Shown: one piece after another, positions 34,487 through 42,725 of the stretch
How the letters are laid out: the number at the start of each line of letters is the position of its first letter
Position numbering within the stretch: the first letter of the stretch is position 1
From: Arthrobacter liuii
GTDB lineage: Bacteria; Actinomycetota; Actinomycetes; Actinomycetales; Micrococcaceae
DNA length: 50,999 bases
NCBI RefSeq assembly: GCF_014639275.1
Contig: NZ_BMFW01000024.1
Span: forward strand, 1 to 50,999
Direction: 5' to 3'
Made by a program: the position numbers and the translations under genes
The notes under the pieces: generated by a model
Told to the model about the DNA's origin: nothing
What the model saw: the letters and a program-made list of their open reading frames with translations, nothing else
The model's database searches: none

Positions 34487-35968
34487 ATGACAACAACTCC
34501 CCAGCGTGAGGCCGAGCTGCTGGCCTCGGTGCCGACGGGTCTGCTGATTGATGGCCGGTGGCGTCCGGCCGTGTCCGGGAAGACCTTCGAGGTGGAGGAC
34601 CCCTCGACGGGGAAGGTGCTGCTGAGCATCGCCGACGCCGGGCCCGAGGACGGGGCGGCCGCCCTGGACGCGGCGGCCGCCGCGCAGGAGTCCTGGGCGA
34701 AGGTCCCGGCCCGTGAGCGCGGGGAGATCCTGCGCCGGGCCTTCGAGATGGTCACGGCCCGCGCGGAGGACTTCGCGCTGCTGATGACCCTGGAGATGGG
34801 CAAGCCCCTGGCAGAGGCCCGCGGCGAGGTCACCTACGGCGCGGAGTTCCTGCGCTGGTTCTCCGAAGAGGCCGTGCGGGCCTTCGGCCGCTACTCGGTG
34901 TCCCCGGACGGGAAGTCCCGCCTGCTGGTGACGAAGAAGCCGGTGGGCCCGTGCCTGCTGATCACGCCATGGAACTTCCCGCTGGCCATGGCAACGCGCA
35001 AGGTCGCCCCCGCCGTCGCCGCGGGCTGCACCATGGTGCTGAAGTCCGCGAACCTGACGCCGCTGACCTCCCAGCTGTTCGCCGCCGTGATGATGGAGGC
35101 CGGGCTGCCGGCGGGGGTGCTGAACGTGATCCCGACGTCCACCGCCGGTGCCACGACGGGGCCGCTGATCAAGGACTCGAGGCTGCGCAAGCTTTCCTTC
35201 ACCGGCTCCACCGAGGTCGGCCGCCGGCTGCTCGCGGACGCCTCCGAAAACGTGCTGCGGACCTCGATGGAGCTCGGCGGCAACGCCCCGTTCGTGGTCT
35301 TTGAAGACGCCGACGTCGACGCCGCCGTCGCCGGGGCAATGCTGGCGAAGCTGCGGAACATGGGCGAGGCCTGCACCGCGGCGAACCGGTTCATCGTGCA
35401 CGACTCCGTCGCCGACGAGTTCGCGGAGAAGTTCGCCGCGAAGATGTCCGGCATGACCACGGCCCGGGGCACCGAGGCGGAGTCCAAGGTGGGCCCCCTG
35501 ATCGACGCGAAGAGCCGCGACAAGGTCCACGAGCTCGTCACCGACGCCGTGGCCGCGGGTGCGGTCGCGGTGATCGGCGGCGCCGCCGTCGAGGGCCCGG
35601 GCTACTTCTACCAGCCCACGATCCTCAAGGGCGTCACCGAAGGCACCCGGATCCTGTCCGAGGAAATCTTCGGACCGGTCGCGCCGATCATCACCTTCTC
35701 AACCGAGGACGAGGCGGTCCGGCTGGCGAACAACACCGAGTACGGACTCGTCGCCTACGTCTTCACAAAGGACCTCAACCGGGGCATCCGGATGGGCGAA
35801 CGCCTCGAGACCGGCATGCTGGGCCTGAACGCCGGCGTGGTCTCCAACGCCGCGGCCCCCTTCGGCGGGGTCAAGCAGTCCGGCCTGGGCCGCGAAGGAG
35901 GCCTCGAGGGCATCGAGGAATACCTCTACACCCAGTACATCGGCATCGCCGACCCCTACGCCGGCTAG
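34487..35968 (+). CDS. NAD(P)-dependent succinate-semialdehyde-type aldehyde dehydrogenase
   Basis: 493 aa, full length. ITPWNFPLAMATRKVAP (about 159-175), FTGSTEVGRRLL (about 238-249), general base E262 in MELGGNAPF and catalytic C296 in NMGEACTAANRF are all present. The C-terminal APFGGVKQSGLGREGGLEGI matches GabD-type enzymes. AGGAGA precedes ATG 34487. GC at third positions is higher than in its neighbours, which may mark a separate origin. It is a paralog of the enzyme at 5813. It would finish the lactone, hydroxy acid, semialdehyde, diacid series started by the lactonase at 31595. Confidence 0.93.
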   Translation: MTTTPQREAELLASVPTGLLIDGRWRPAVSGKTFEVEDPSTGKVLLSIADAGPEDGAAALDAAAAAQESWAKVPARERGEILRRAFEMVTARAEDFALLMTLEMGKPLAEARGEVTYGAEFLRWFSEEAVRAFGRYSVSPDGKSRLLVTKKPVGPCLLITPWNFPLAMATRKVAPAVAAGCTMVLKSANLTPLTSQLFAAVMMEAGLPAGVLNVIPTSTAGATTGPLIKDSRLRKLSFTGSTEVGRRLLADASENVLRTSMELGGNAPFVVFEDADVDAAVAGAMLAKLRNMGEACTAANRFIVHDSVADEFAEKFAAKMSGMTTARGTEAESKVGPLIDAKSRDKVHELVTDAVAAGAVAVIGGAAVEGPGYFYQPTILKGVTEGTRILSEEIFGPVAPIITFSTEDEAVRLANNTEYGLVAYVFTKDLNRGIRMGERLETGMLGLNAGVVSNAAAPFGGVKQSGLGREGGLEGIEEYLYTQYIGIADPYAG

Positions 35969-36356
35969 TCGTCAGCAGCCAATGGGAAAATGACCGCCCC
36001 TGCCACCCCGAGGATTCTGGCACAGGCGCTCCGTCGTCATCCTGCCGGAGTCACGGGTTGCCCCGGCGCCCCGCAAAGTGGACTTGTCTGTAAGCCGCTT
36101 CTGAGCCGGACCAAGGGGGTCAGATGAGGAGCGGCACTATTCCCCCTGCGATGGTCAGTGCAGCAAAACCGGAAGAGAGCAAATGCCCGCATTGCCAAGT
36201 CGACCGTGTTGTCGCGAGGTCTCATTACGGCCCAATGGAGCGGGACTGGGGAAGTTGGGTCGTACGTGAGTACGAAGAAACCCTGCGGCGGAAACTTTCG
36301 TGCAACCTTGAACGTGCACTCTGTGAGAGCGGAACGCTTCGGAAAGGATGCGACTC
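35969..36356. other. intergenic, no clear gene
   Basis: A plus-strand frame from 36124 includes a lone CPHC and some protein-like stretches, but has no ribosome site and matches nothing I know. TGCCACC...TTCTGGCA near 36003-36024 could form a weak hairpin after the aldehyde dehydrogenase. Nothing else is evident. Confidence 0.4.
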
Positions 36357-36590
36357 ATGACCATGAATGAAGAGACTGTTGATACCTGCCATGACCTCGC
36401 TGCCGGGGATCTCATCGCCGCCCGGTACAAGGGCTCCCTCGTCCACCGCGGGCGCGTGACCGAAAGGGTCCCGGATCACGGCCTGTTCTGGATCATGGAC
36501 GAACTGACCGGCGGGCGGCGCTTGCTGGACATGGCTGATCTTAAGATCGGCCGGGTTAGCAGCGCCGGCATCGGATCGACCCCTGCCTGA
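36357..36590 (+). CDS. small conserved hypothetical protein, 77 aa (paralog family member C)
   Basis: ATG 36357 follows AAAGGA at a good distance; ATG 36363 is an alternative. The sequence GDLIAARYKGSLVHRGRVTE, then RVPDHGLFWIMDELTGGRRL and LDMADLKIG carries the same order of residues as the small proteins at 721, 20675 and 43802: a G-x-V turn, Asp, hydrophobic-Trp-hydrophobic, Gly-Arg-Arg, then Asp. It is the most diverged copy. Probably a small all-beta domain, function unknown. No operon partner is evident. Confidence 0.6.
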   Translation: MTMNEETVDTCHDLAAGDLIAARYKGSLVHRGRVTERVPDHGLFWIMDELTGGRRLLDMADLKIGRVSSAGIGSTPA

Positions 36591-36805
36591 TCTACGCCAC
36601 GTCGTGGAGCACAAGTTGGCGGCGGGGTCCTGCCCTGCACTTTGTCAGGTGAGAGGCGTCAGTTGAGTTCTGCTTGGCAAACCCGAACCCAGCCAACCAG
36701 CCCGTCCGTGCTCCTACTGGCATCCCTGCGGATTCAAAGTGAGCGTATTCATCCTGCGGTAGGGCCGCTTGGTCAGTGGAAATAGCAGCCGAAGAGCCAA
36801 TCTCC

Positions 36806-37075
36806 CTACCGAACTTTGAGCACGCGATCGGGTTGTTTGGAGGGAAGGCGCAACGACCGGCCACTTCGGGCAATTATTTTTCCCGAGTCTTGCAGGCGCC
36901 ATGTTGACTCCTTGGCCTGTCCACCCTGTAGCCAATCAAGCCGTTCCACGGGGCGTTTAAGCTGACGTTCCAGCCAGTTGGCTGCGAAGTGGCCGTAGGT
37001 ATCCGGCGCTTCCTCCAAGCCGATAATTGTGAGGCCATCTCCGTCGTAGACATGGTTGTCCAAGACGTGGCTATC
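36806..37075 (-). pseudogene. unidentified C-terminal gene fragment joined to the LacI gene
   Basis: In the frame one base off from the LacI ORF the minus strand reads HVLDNHVYDGDGLTIIGLEE, then APDTYGHFAANWLERQLKRP and VERLDWLQGG, which is far more protein-like than the LacI frame here. The family is not recognised. There is no start codon in keeping with it, and it begins where normal LacI sequence stops, so the two gene pieces appear fused by a deletion. The part after about residue 55 is uncertain. Confidence 0.45.
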
Positions 37076-38028
37076 TCCCCATCCAAAGACGTGAAGTCCT
37101 GACGTACCGTCGTAAGCGGCGGGAGAAAGTAGTCGGATCCTTCGATGTCGTCGAAGCCGACGATACTGACGTCTTCCGGAACGCGGACTCCGTTCTCGGC
37201 GAAGGCACGAATGAGGCCAAGCGCAGTGTGGTCACTGGCAGCAAAAATTGCTTGGGGTACCTTGTTTTCCTTGACGAGCTGCAGGCCCGTTTCGTATGCC
37301 CACTTTGGGCTCCAGTCGCCTTCAAGGCACACCCCTGGTTCGAGGTCGGCGTCCTTGAGCGCTGCTTCCCACCCGCGCTTTCGCACGCGCCCGTCAAACC
37401 ACTCCATGGAACCTGCGATGTGGGCGATGTCTGTGTGTCCGAGGTCGATGAGGTGCTGAGTTGCCAGCCGGGCCCCGAGTTCTTGATTTTCAGAGTAAGT
37501 GAAGACATCCGGAGTGGAAGAAACACCCGCTGCGACCATTTCAAGAGGCACCCGACGCGTTGCGCGCCAAACGGCAGCAGCCATGGACACCAGCGGCGCG
37601 ATGACAATTATGCCGTCGACTCCGAGGTCTTCCAAGGTGTTGAGCGCGTTCGGGATCGATTCCTCGTACGGGGGTCGGACAGAAGCTACAGTGGTTGAGT
37701 ATCCCTTTTCCCTGGCTACGTTCTCCAGCGCCAGAAGCGTTCCGACCGGCCCAAAACGCGGGGACCCATCGGTTACGATGCCGATGGATGTCGAGCGACT
37801 GGTCACAAGAGTGGTAGCGGCCCTATTGCGGCGATACCCAACATCCTTAATGATCTGCAATACCCGCTGCCGGGTAGACTCGTTGACTTCGGGATGGCCG
37901 TTAAGAACTCGGGACACGGTTCCGTATGAAACGCCTGCCATCTGTGCGACTTCTTTAATAGTCATCCGCCGCTGGGACGGGTTCGAGCCGGAGCCGTTGA
38001 CCTCCGGGTGCGTCGCTGCTCCTGCCAC
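36874..38028 (-). CDS. LacI-family transcriptional repressor with exchanged C-terminus
   Basis: 384 aa as read. GTG 38028 is preferred because GGAGG lies seven bases upstream; ATG 37965 (MTIKEVAQ) is the alternative. The N-terminal helix-turn-helix is TIKEVAQMAGVSYGTVSRVL NGHPEV. The periplasmic-binding-like domain has IGIVTDGSPRFGP, LGVDGIIVIAPL, DLGHTDIAHIAGS, AIFAASDHTALGLIRAF and DVSIVGFDDIEGSDYFLPPL, then TTVRQDFTSL. At about 37075 the family sequence ends; the roughly 40 residues that should complete the domain are replaced by unrelated sequence. Sugar sensing is likely for the ancestor; the present protein may be misfolded or partly active. No sugar operon is adjacent. Confidence 0.82.
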   Translation of the reverse strand: MAGAATHPEVNGSGSNPSQRRMTIKEVAQMAGVSYGTVSRVLNGHPEVNESTRQRVLQIIKDVGYRRNRAATTLVTSRSTSIGIVTDGSPRFGPVGTLLALENVAREKGYSTTVASVRPPYEESIPNALNTLEDLGVDGIIVIAPLVSMAAAVWRATRRVPLEMVAAGVSSTPDVFTYSENQELGARLATQHLIDLGHTDIAHIAGSMEWFDGRVRKRGWEAALKDADLEPGVCLEGDWSPKWAYETGLQLVKENKVPQAIFAASDHTALGLIRAFAENGVRVPEDVSIVGFDDIEGSDYFLPPLTTVRQDFTSLDGEIATSWTTMSTTEMASQLSAWRKRRIPTATSQPTGWNVSLNAPWNGLIGYRVDRPRSQHGACKTREK

Positions 38029-38311
38029 AGCCGCGCCTCCTAACTCTTTCCCCGGACCAACCGTCCTGTATCCGCAATCAACACTACGCGGCCAAGCCAT
38101 CACCGTACGCGCCCATTGCCAGCACCAGAGCACTGTGCTTCCAAATTTCGCCGTGCTTCAGGTGATGAGGCAGAGGGCGGACTCCTAATTTGGGCCACTT
38201 TTACACACGGGGCCAAAGTACCGATAAGATAGGTTCTGTCAAGCTGGCGAGTTGGGGGAGTGTTCGAAAGGGTCCACGGCCGGTGAACGGACTGCCTTGC
38301 GGTCTACGCCG

Positions 38312-38734
38312 CTAGTCTTCCTTCGCTTCCTCCAGGACTGCACGTGCGGCTGCGGCGTCGTGAAGGTCGGGCAGGTACTTTTCCTGCTCTTCGATCTTGC
38401 GGCGGTAGAAGTCGTGGGCGGCTTGTTTGGTGATCCCCAGCGCTTCGCCGATCTGGGCCCACGTCGCGCCGGCCTCCCGGGCGGATTTTATGACGTACCA
38501 GCGCCGGGCGGTGAGCAGCTTGACAGCCTTCGCGTTTGCACGCAGCGCCTCCAGCGCTGCGACTTCTCTTACCTCCGCGAGGAACTGCGCGGCCGCCACC
38601 CGGGCTTCGTCACTGCCGGTGGCAGAAACCTCGCGCCAGGTCTCACCGCGGTTGAAGTCTTCCCATACTCTAAGAAGCTCGTGGACATCTCCGCCGCTGA
38701 GGGCTTGCTCGACCGACCCGGCTCCATCGTTCAT
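38312..38734 (-). CDS. small helix-turn-helix protein, 140 aa
   Basis: Mostly helical. The C-terminal half holds a helix-turn-helix: SAREAGATWAQIGEALGITK followed by QAAHDFYRRKIEEQ. The N-terminal half (ARVAAAQFLAEVREVAALEA) resembles small actinobacterial DNA-binding proteins with a coiled helix before the HTH. The start codon at 38734 lies three bases from a perfect 16-bp palindrome, so it probably binds its own promoter. No gene is co-directional behind it. It might be the antitoxin-like or regulatory half of a system whose partner is not evident. Confidence 0.8.
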   Translation of the reverse strand: MNDGAGSVEQALSGGDVHELLRVWEDFNRGETWREVSATGSDEARVAAAQFLAEVREVAALEALRANAKAVKLLTARRWYVIKSAREAGATWAQIGEALGITKQAAHDFYRRKIEEQEKYLPDLHDAAAARAVLEEAKED

Positions 38735-38737
38735 GAA

Positions 38738-38753
38738 GTCAAGCTAGCTTGAC
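38738..38753. promoter_or_regulatory. perfect 16-bp palindrome GTCAAGCTAGCTTGAC
   Basis: The site overlaps the region just upstream of the HTH gene start (38734). It is symmetrical without mismatch and includes CTTGAC, which resembles a -35 hexamer. Binding here by the HTH protein would block both transcription and ribosome access, the usual form of tight autorepression. No second copy of the full site was noticed in the window. Confidence 0.7.
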
Positions 38754-39020
38754 GGCTCCGGCCGGTCAAGGGGAGCGCGCGTGGTTCTGTGCTGCCCGGC
38801 AGGGGGTGCGTTTGTAGAACGGGGTCGCGCCGAATCACTCCGCATCTTGCGGCAGGGCCCGGAATGGCGAAACTCCGGCCAAATAGCGGTTGGCCGAAGT
38901 TCCATTCCACATCCTGCAGGCTGAACCTTGAAGTTGGCTGGGAAGGGTGAACGGTTCTCGAGGGCATCACGGACCGTCATCCCGGTCGATGCTTCCGCTT
39001 TTGATGCTTAGGCTTTGGGC

Positions 39021-39707
39021 ATGAGGGTTGCAAAGACCGACACCGTGGCCGGGCTGCCGGCCGGGCTGGCCCGCTCGATTGTCCGCAAATTCAGAGGCTG
39101 TGAGATGGTCGCAGAGGCCGTGGCGGATCTGCTCGACGGGACCGGATACGAACATGAAGCCGTTCTCGCGGAACTGGAAGCTGCCGGGTACATGGCGAAG
39201 GTCCGGGTCGACACTCAGGGCGACGTCTGGTGGGACTCGACCATCCAGGGCAATGCCCTGGCAATGGCAAGCTTCGGAAAGCCCATCAGCAGAAAAACCG
39301 CAGACCGCCTGGTAGCAGGGTTGGTGGAACGGGCGCACGCCTACAACGGCGATCCGGGCAAACCCCTGTTCATCGGCACGCTCAGGATTTTCGGAAGCTA
39401 CCTCAGCCCGGGCATCGATCCACTCGGCGACGTCGACATCGAGCTCACGTACGGCAGAAGAATCACAGACCGGCAGGCGCTCTCGGACTACACCAAGGCC
39501 ACCGGACGATCATTCAACACCTACATGGACCAGCTGATGTGGCCGCAGACCGAACTGGTCCGGCACCTGAAGAAACGGTCCGCGTCCATCAACATCACGC
39601 TTGAGGACATCACCAGGATTACTGACACCTTCGACACCATCTACAGCATCGACGCGGACCTGGGGGCAGTCCCGCCGCCTGCCGACAGATCCCTCATCGG
39701 CAGGTGA
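39021..39707 (+). CDS. winged-helix plus MNT-type nucleotidyltransferase domain protein
   Basis: 228 aa from ATG 39021. Residues about 15-75 look like a winged helix (MVAEAVADLLDGTGYEHEAV, then VRVDTQGDVWWDSTIQGNAL). The second half has the pol-beta nucleotidyltransferase core IFGSYLSPGIDPLGDVDIEL, in which GS and the paired Asp residues (GDVDIE) are the expected metal site. ASFGKPISRKTADRLVAGLV connects the two. Proteins of this layout are annotated as predicted nucleotidyltransferases without a proven role; MNT domains act as antitoxins or nucleotidylate RNA or proteins. A small hairpin (39728-39745) follows. Confidence 0.75.
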   Translation: MRVAKTDTVAGLPAGLARSIVRKFRGCEMVAEAVADLLDGTGYEHEAVLAELEAAGYMAKVRVDTQGDVWWDSTIQGNALAMASFGKPISRKTADRLVAGLVERAHAYNGDPGKPLFIGTLRIFGSYLSPGIDPLGDVDIELTYGRRITDRQALSDYTKATGRSFNTYMDQLMWPQTELVRHLKKRSASINITLEDITRITDTFDTIYSIDADLGAVPPPADRSLIGR

Positions 39708-39798
39708 AAAACGCCAATAACTGACCTGTCGCCAAACTAGGCGACCCCGTGGGTAGAGGTCACTCCGACTTACAGGTAGGGCAGCGGCCCCTGTAAGA

Positions 39799-40482
39799 AT
39801 GGATTTCATGGACATCTTCAACGCCGAGGCGGGGGCTGACCAGGAATCGATTCTGGAGGTGCGCGTGGTGCTGATCGACAGCGAGCCTGAGATATGGCGT
39901 GTATTCCAGCTTCGGAGCTCCTTGGCTCTGAACCAGGTGCACCAGGTCCTGCAGACAGCCTTTGGCTGGGAGGACGCGCACCTGCACAGGTTTGTAGCAA
40001 GCGACCCGTTTGCGCCGCTGCGGCCGGTTGACGGCCAATTCCCGGAAGTCCTGCAGTGGCTTCCAGGGCAGGAATGTGAAGAACCGGGGGACAGGCCTGA
40101 GGAGGATTGCTCCCTGGATCAGTTGCTCGCGCTGGGTTCTGCCGAGGCGTTTTACGAGTACGACTTTGGTGACAGCTGGCTTCACCGGCTTGAGCTGGTA
40201 TCCCGCCGGCCAGCGGACAAAGATAGTCCGCCGGCCCGGTTGATTGACGGCGCGCGGCGCGGCCCGCTGGAAGACTCCGGCGGTTTTCCCGGGTACGAAG
40301 AGATCATGGATGCGCTGGCCGACCCGAGGCATCCAGACCACGCCGAGCACTCAGCCTGGGTCGCTGACATAACCGGCTCCGACGCGCCTTTTGACCCTGC
40401 ATTTCTCGACATTCCCACCGTGAACCGGACGCTGGCTGAACAGTTCCGACGTACGCGGTCTGGGGAAAAACGCGCTAAGTGA
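39799..40482 (+). CDS. plasmid pRiA4b ORF-3-like family protein
   Basis: 227 aa. LIDSEPEIWRVFQLRSSLAL, the NQVHQVLQTAFGWEDAHLHR segment and EAFYEYDFGDSWLHRLELVS are the classic pRiA4b ORF-3 domain (also in the IS1096 TnpR-like proteins). The CRISPR/Cas-unrelated function is unknown. PARLIDGARRGPLEDSGGFP and GYEEIMDALADPRHPDHAEH are also typical. The start at ATG 39799 has only a weak TAAGA site; ATG 39808 is possible. An intrinsic terminator follows directly. This family is frequent on plasmids and genomic islands, which supports the accessory character of the region. Confidence 0.9.
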   Translation: MDFMDIFNAEAGADQESILEVRVVLIDSEPEIWRVFQLRSSLALNQVHQVLQTAFGWEDAHLHRFVASDPFAPLRPVDGQFPEVLQWLPGQECEEPGDRPEEDCSLDQLLALGSAEAFYEYDFGDSWLHRLELVSRRPADKDSPPARLIDGARRGPLEDSGGFPGYEEIMDALADPRHPDHAEHSAWVADITGSDAPFDPAFLDIPTVNRTLAEQFRRTRSGEKRAK

Positions 40483-40483
40483 C

Positions 40484-40501
40484 GGGGCAGAAGCCCCTTT
40501 T
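40484..40501 (+). terminator. intrinsic terminator after the pRiA4b ORF-3-like gene
   Basis: GGGGC-AGAA-GCCCC followed by TTTT, beginning two bases after the stop codon. Short stem but canonical form. Confidence 0.65.
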
Positions 40502-40667
40502 CGGGGCACTCCCCCGCCAATTTTAAAGGGCCGATAATGGACGTTCCGTCAACCTGATCTGCTCGGTCGTTGGATTATGTCGGAGCCGTGGCTCGCGGTC
40601 TTGGCCTGCGGTAGGGAATTTCCACTGTCGCGGGGAGCGCATTGTTTTCGCCTTGCGGGGACAAGAA

Positions 40668-41702
40668 TTACGGCATGTCGATCGGTAGGGCTTTGTAAGC
40701 CGTGTTCTTGTTCATGTTCCATCCTGCGACGATGCCGGAGCCGACCATTTGGTCGCTGAGGCGGGCGAGACGGTAGGCGGGGTCGGTGTCGAGGGCGAGT
40801 TGGAGGAATTGGTGTGCTTTGCTGCCTTTGCCTTCCCACCAGTTGATGTAGCCGATGGCGGTGAGGACCGGTGCTGCGTGTTCGGGCGAGGTGCGGGTGT
40901 ACGCGTGCAGGAGTAATTGTTGTGCCCATTCGATGCGCGACCATGCTGGCGGCTGTGTGGTTTGGGCGAACAGGATGTTCTGCATGGGTTCGTCCATTCC
41001 AGGGATGTCGGCTATGAGCCGGTCGCGGATGGCGGGGAATTGCAGGTTCGCGACGAGTGCGTGGCAGTGGTCGTCGCTGGGGAAGGTTGTGGAGGCGAGT
41101 ATGTCTGACCAGAGTTTCCGGCCTTGCTGGAGCGCGGTGTCGGTCGCTTGCGACCTAATGTTTTCCATGGAGCGTTCGACGGCGGTCGCTTTGGCTGCTT
41201 CCTGACCGGTCGTGGGGAGGGTGACGCGGTCGCTGGCTTCAACAAAGCTGCCGCGGTAGATGAATTCGGCGTTGATGGCGCTGGTCTGGGTGGAGCTGAC
41301 GGGCAGGGCGAGGCTGGTGCCGGGTTCGCCGTCGAAGGGGGAGAAGGTTTCGTCGCCGACGAAGAGTCCGTCCCGGATGGTGATGCCCTGTTCGGCGAGG
41401 ACTCCGGTGAGCGCGGCGATGGCCCCGGCATGCGGTCTGGGCTGTCCGGGTTGGGCGGTTTCGCTGGTGTAGACGGCGAAGAGAACGGACGTGGCCGTGG
41501 TGTCGCTGGTGAGGTAGTGGGCGACGGTGCGTGCGTAGGGGAGTTCCTGTCCGGGGTGGCGGGGGAGGTCGATGCGGAGGGTCGCGCCGATGCTGTTGTC
41601 GTGCATGGTGATGCAGACCAGGCTTTCCTGGGGCCAGAAGCCGAGGGTGTGGCCGATGAAGCTGAGGACATCTGATGGTGTTTTGATTGTGAGCTTTTCC
41701 AT
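40668..41702 (-). CDS. DUF4192 family protein
   Basis: 344 aa. The opening KTPSDVLSFIGHTLGFWPQE, with SLVCITM and the later LRIDLPRHPGQ, is the DUF4192 signature of actinobacteria. The C-terminal part (WAQQLLLHAYTRTSPEHAAP, ALDTDPAYRLARLSDQMV) has a TPR-like repeat character. AAGGAAA lies upstream of ATG 41702. No function is known. Family members commonly occur as single genes on chromosomes and large plasmids of this order. Neighbours give no further clue; the region upstream is gene-poor. Confidence 0.9.
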   Translation of the reverse strand: MEKLTIKTPSDVLSFIGHTLGFWPQESLVCITMHDNSIGATLRIDLPRHPGQELPYARTVAHYLTSDTTATSVLFAVYTSETAQPGQPRPHAGAIAALTGVLAEQGITIRDGLFVGDETFSPFDGEPGTSLALPVSSTQTSAINAEFIYRGSFVEASDRVTLPTTGQEAAKATAVERSMENIRSQATDTALQQGRKLWSDILASTTFPSDDHCHALVANLQFPAIRDRLIADIPGMDEPMQNILFAQTTQPPAWSRIEWAQQLLLHAYTRTSPEHAAPVLTAIGYINWWEGKGSKAHQFLQLALDTDPAYRLARLSDQMVGSGIVAGWNMNKNTAYKALPIDMP

Positions 41703-41831
41703 GATTCCGTGTTTCCTTCACCCTGGTTATTGCTGTTTCTTCTGCGGTTGTTGGTTGTGGGCGTCGTTCTGGTAGGGGACCGTCCGCTGGGTTGAGGGGC
41801 CGGAGTGCAACTTGGGGGACCGGCGCCGGGG

Positions 41832-41881
41832 CCGAAAACTTCGACTCGGAGCCATCCGGCTCTGGCCTGGGAAGTTTTCGG
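41832..41881. other. 50-base stem-loop with internal loop
   Basis: CCGAAAACTTC (41832-41842) pairs with GAAGTTTTCGG (41871-41881) over 11 bp. Inside, GGAGCC and GGCTCT close a second stem around ATCC. The two stacked helices with an asymmetric inner loop are more elaborate than a terminator, and there is no U-run. A small RNA or protein-binding site is possible. Confidence 0.5.
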
Positions 41882-42243
41882 TTCCGGGGTCGGCGCGTAG
41901 CGCCCTGGTTGCGCGGAGGGCCCGCCCAGCGATCATGGGAGGTATCAGAATGACAAGCAGTTCGTACTTCTGCTTGTCCATCGGCGGACAGGGACCGAGC
42001 GGCATGACTGGGCGCGATAAGGCCGGTTCGGGATGGCTTAACTGATCACGGCTCTGCGACCTTGTACAGGACGGGACGGGGTGCTGTACACAGGTGGATT
42101 CAGGTCCCGTGTCCCCGGGTGTCGCAGGCAAGAAAATGAGGACCCAGCTGAGTGCCGAAGCAGTCAGGACAAAGAAGAACCGCACTCCTTCTTCAGGGTG
42201 CGATCGTTGGATCTGAGTTTCTGAAGGGGGCCCGAACTGCGGC

Positions 42244-42260
42244 GTGTACATTGTCCACAC
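42244..42260. promoter_or_regulatory. TGTCCACACT operator-like site, copy 1
   Basis: GTGTACATTGTCCACAC is an imperfect inverted repeat. Its right half TGTCCACACT is identical to that of the perfect palindrome at 42726. Two such sites 482 bases apart in otherwise gene-free DNA suggest a repressor or replication/partition protein binding site. Confidence 0.4.
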
Positions 42261-42349
42261 TCTTGGCGCCGGATGAAGTCTTACATCCCTCGTACTGCTC
42301 CGGTCTCCGCATGTTTTCGCGGGTTCCCACTGTTTTCAAGGGCTGGAAT

Positions 42350-42402
42350 GTAGTTCGAGTCCCACCTCGGGCACAGTGTTTTCCCTCGTCAGAGGCTTTT
42401 TT
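42350..42402 (+). other. tRNA 3'-end-like sequence followed by a terminator
   Basis: GTTCGAGTCCCACCTCGGGC resembles the T-loop, T-stem and acceptor strand of a tRNA. Ten bases later CCTC-GTCA-GAGG-C-TTTTTT forms an intrinsic terminator, as tRNA genes often have. No matching 5' half folds into a cloverleaf, so this is not a complete tRNA. It may be the tRNA-derived attachment site of an integrated element. Confidence 0.25.
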
Positions 42403-42725
42403 GCTTTGATGTGTTGACAAAGCTTGCGCTGGGGCGCCTCTGACGCTACGGGTGCGGGCTTTGGCTTGGCTGCCGCGGAGCTTATGCAGGTGTGTGGGGT
42501 GGCGGGTTCAAGTCCCTGGCTGGGGAGACTTCCGGTTGCTGTGACTGATTTCTTGTGGTCCTCGTTCCGGTTCTGTCGGTTTGGCCGTGGTTGGCCTACA
42601 CCTATTCATGCCGCGGGGGAGTGGGGACAACATGACTTGTCCGCACCTGCACTCCTGCGCTGCCGCAGGCCGGCCTGGGGGACCGGTGAAGAGGGTGGCC
42701 GCGGGAGTTTGTCGTGTCAAACGGA

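Noticed and set aside
36124..36360. 78-residue plus-strand frame with a CPHC pair
   Set aside because: No ribosome site, a single Cys pair without a partner motif, and overlap with the better-supported gene at 36357.
42230..42373. Complete tRNA gene with matching acceptor strands
   Set aside because: 144 bases is too long, the T-stem does not pair and no D-arm or anticodon arm can be drawn.
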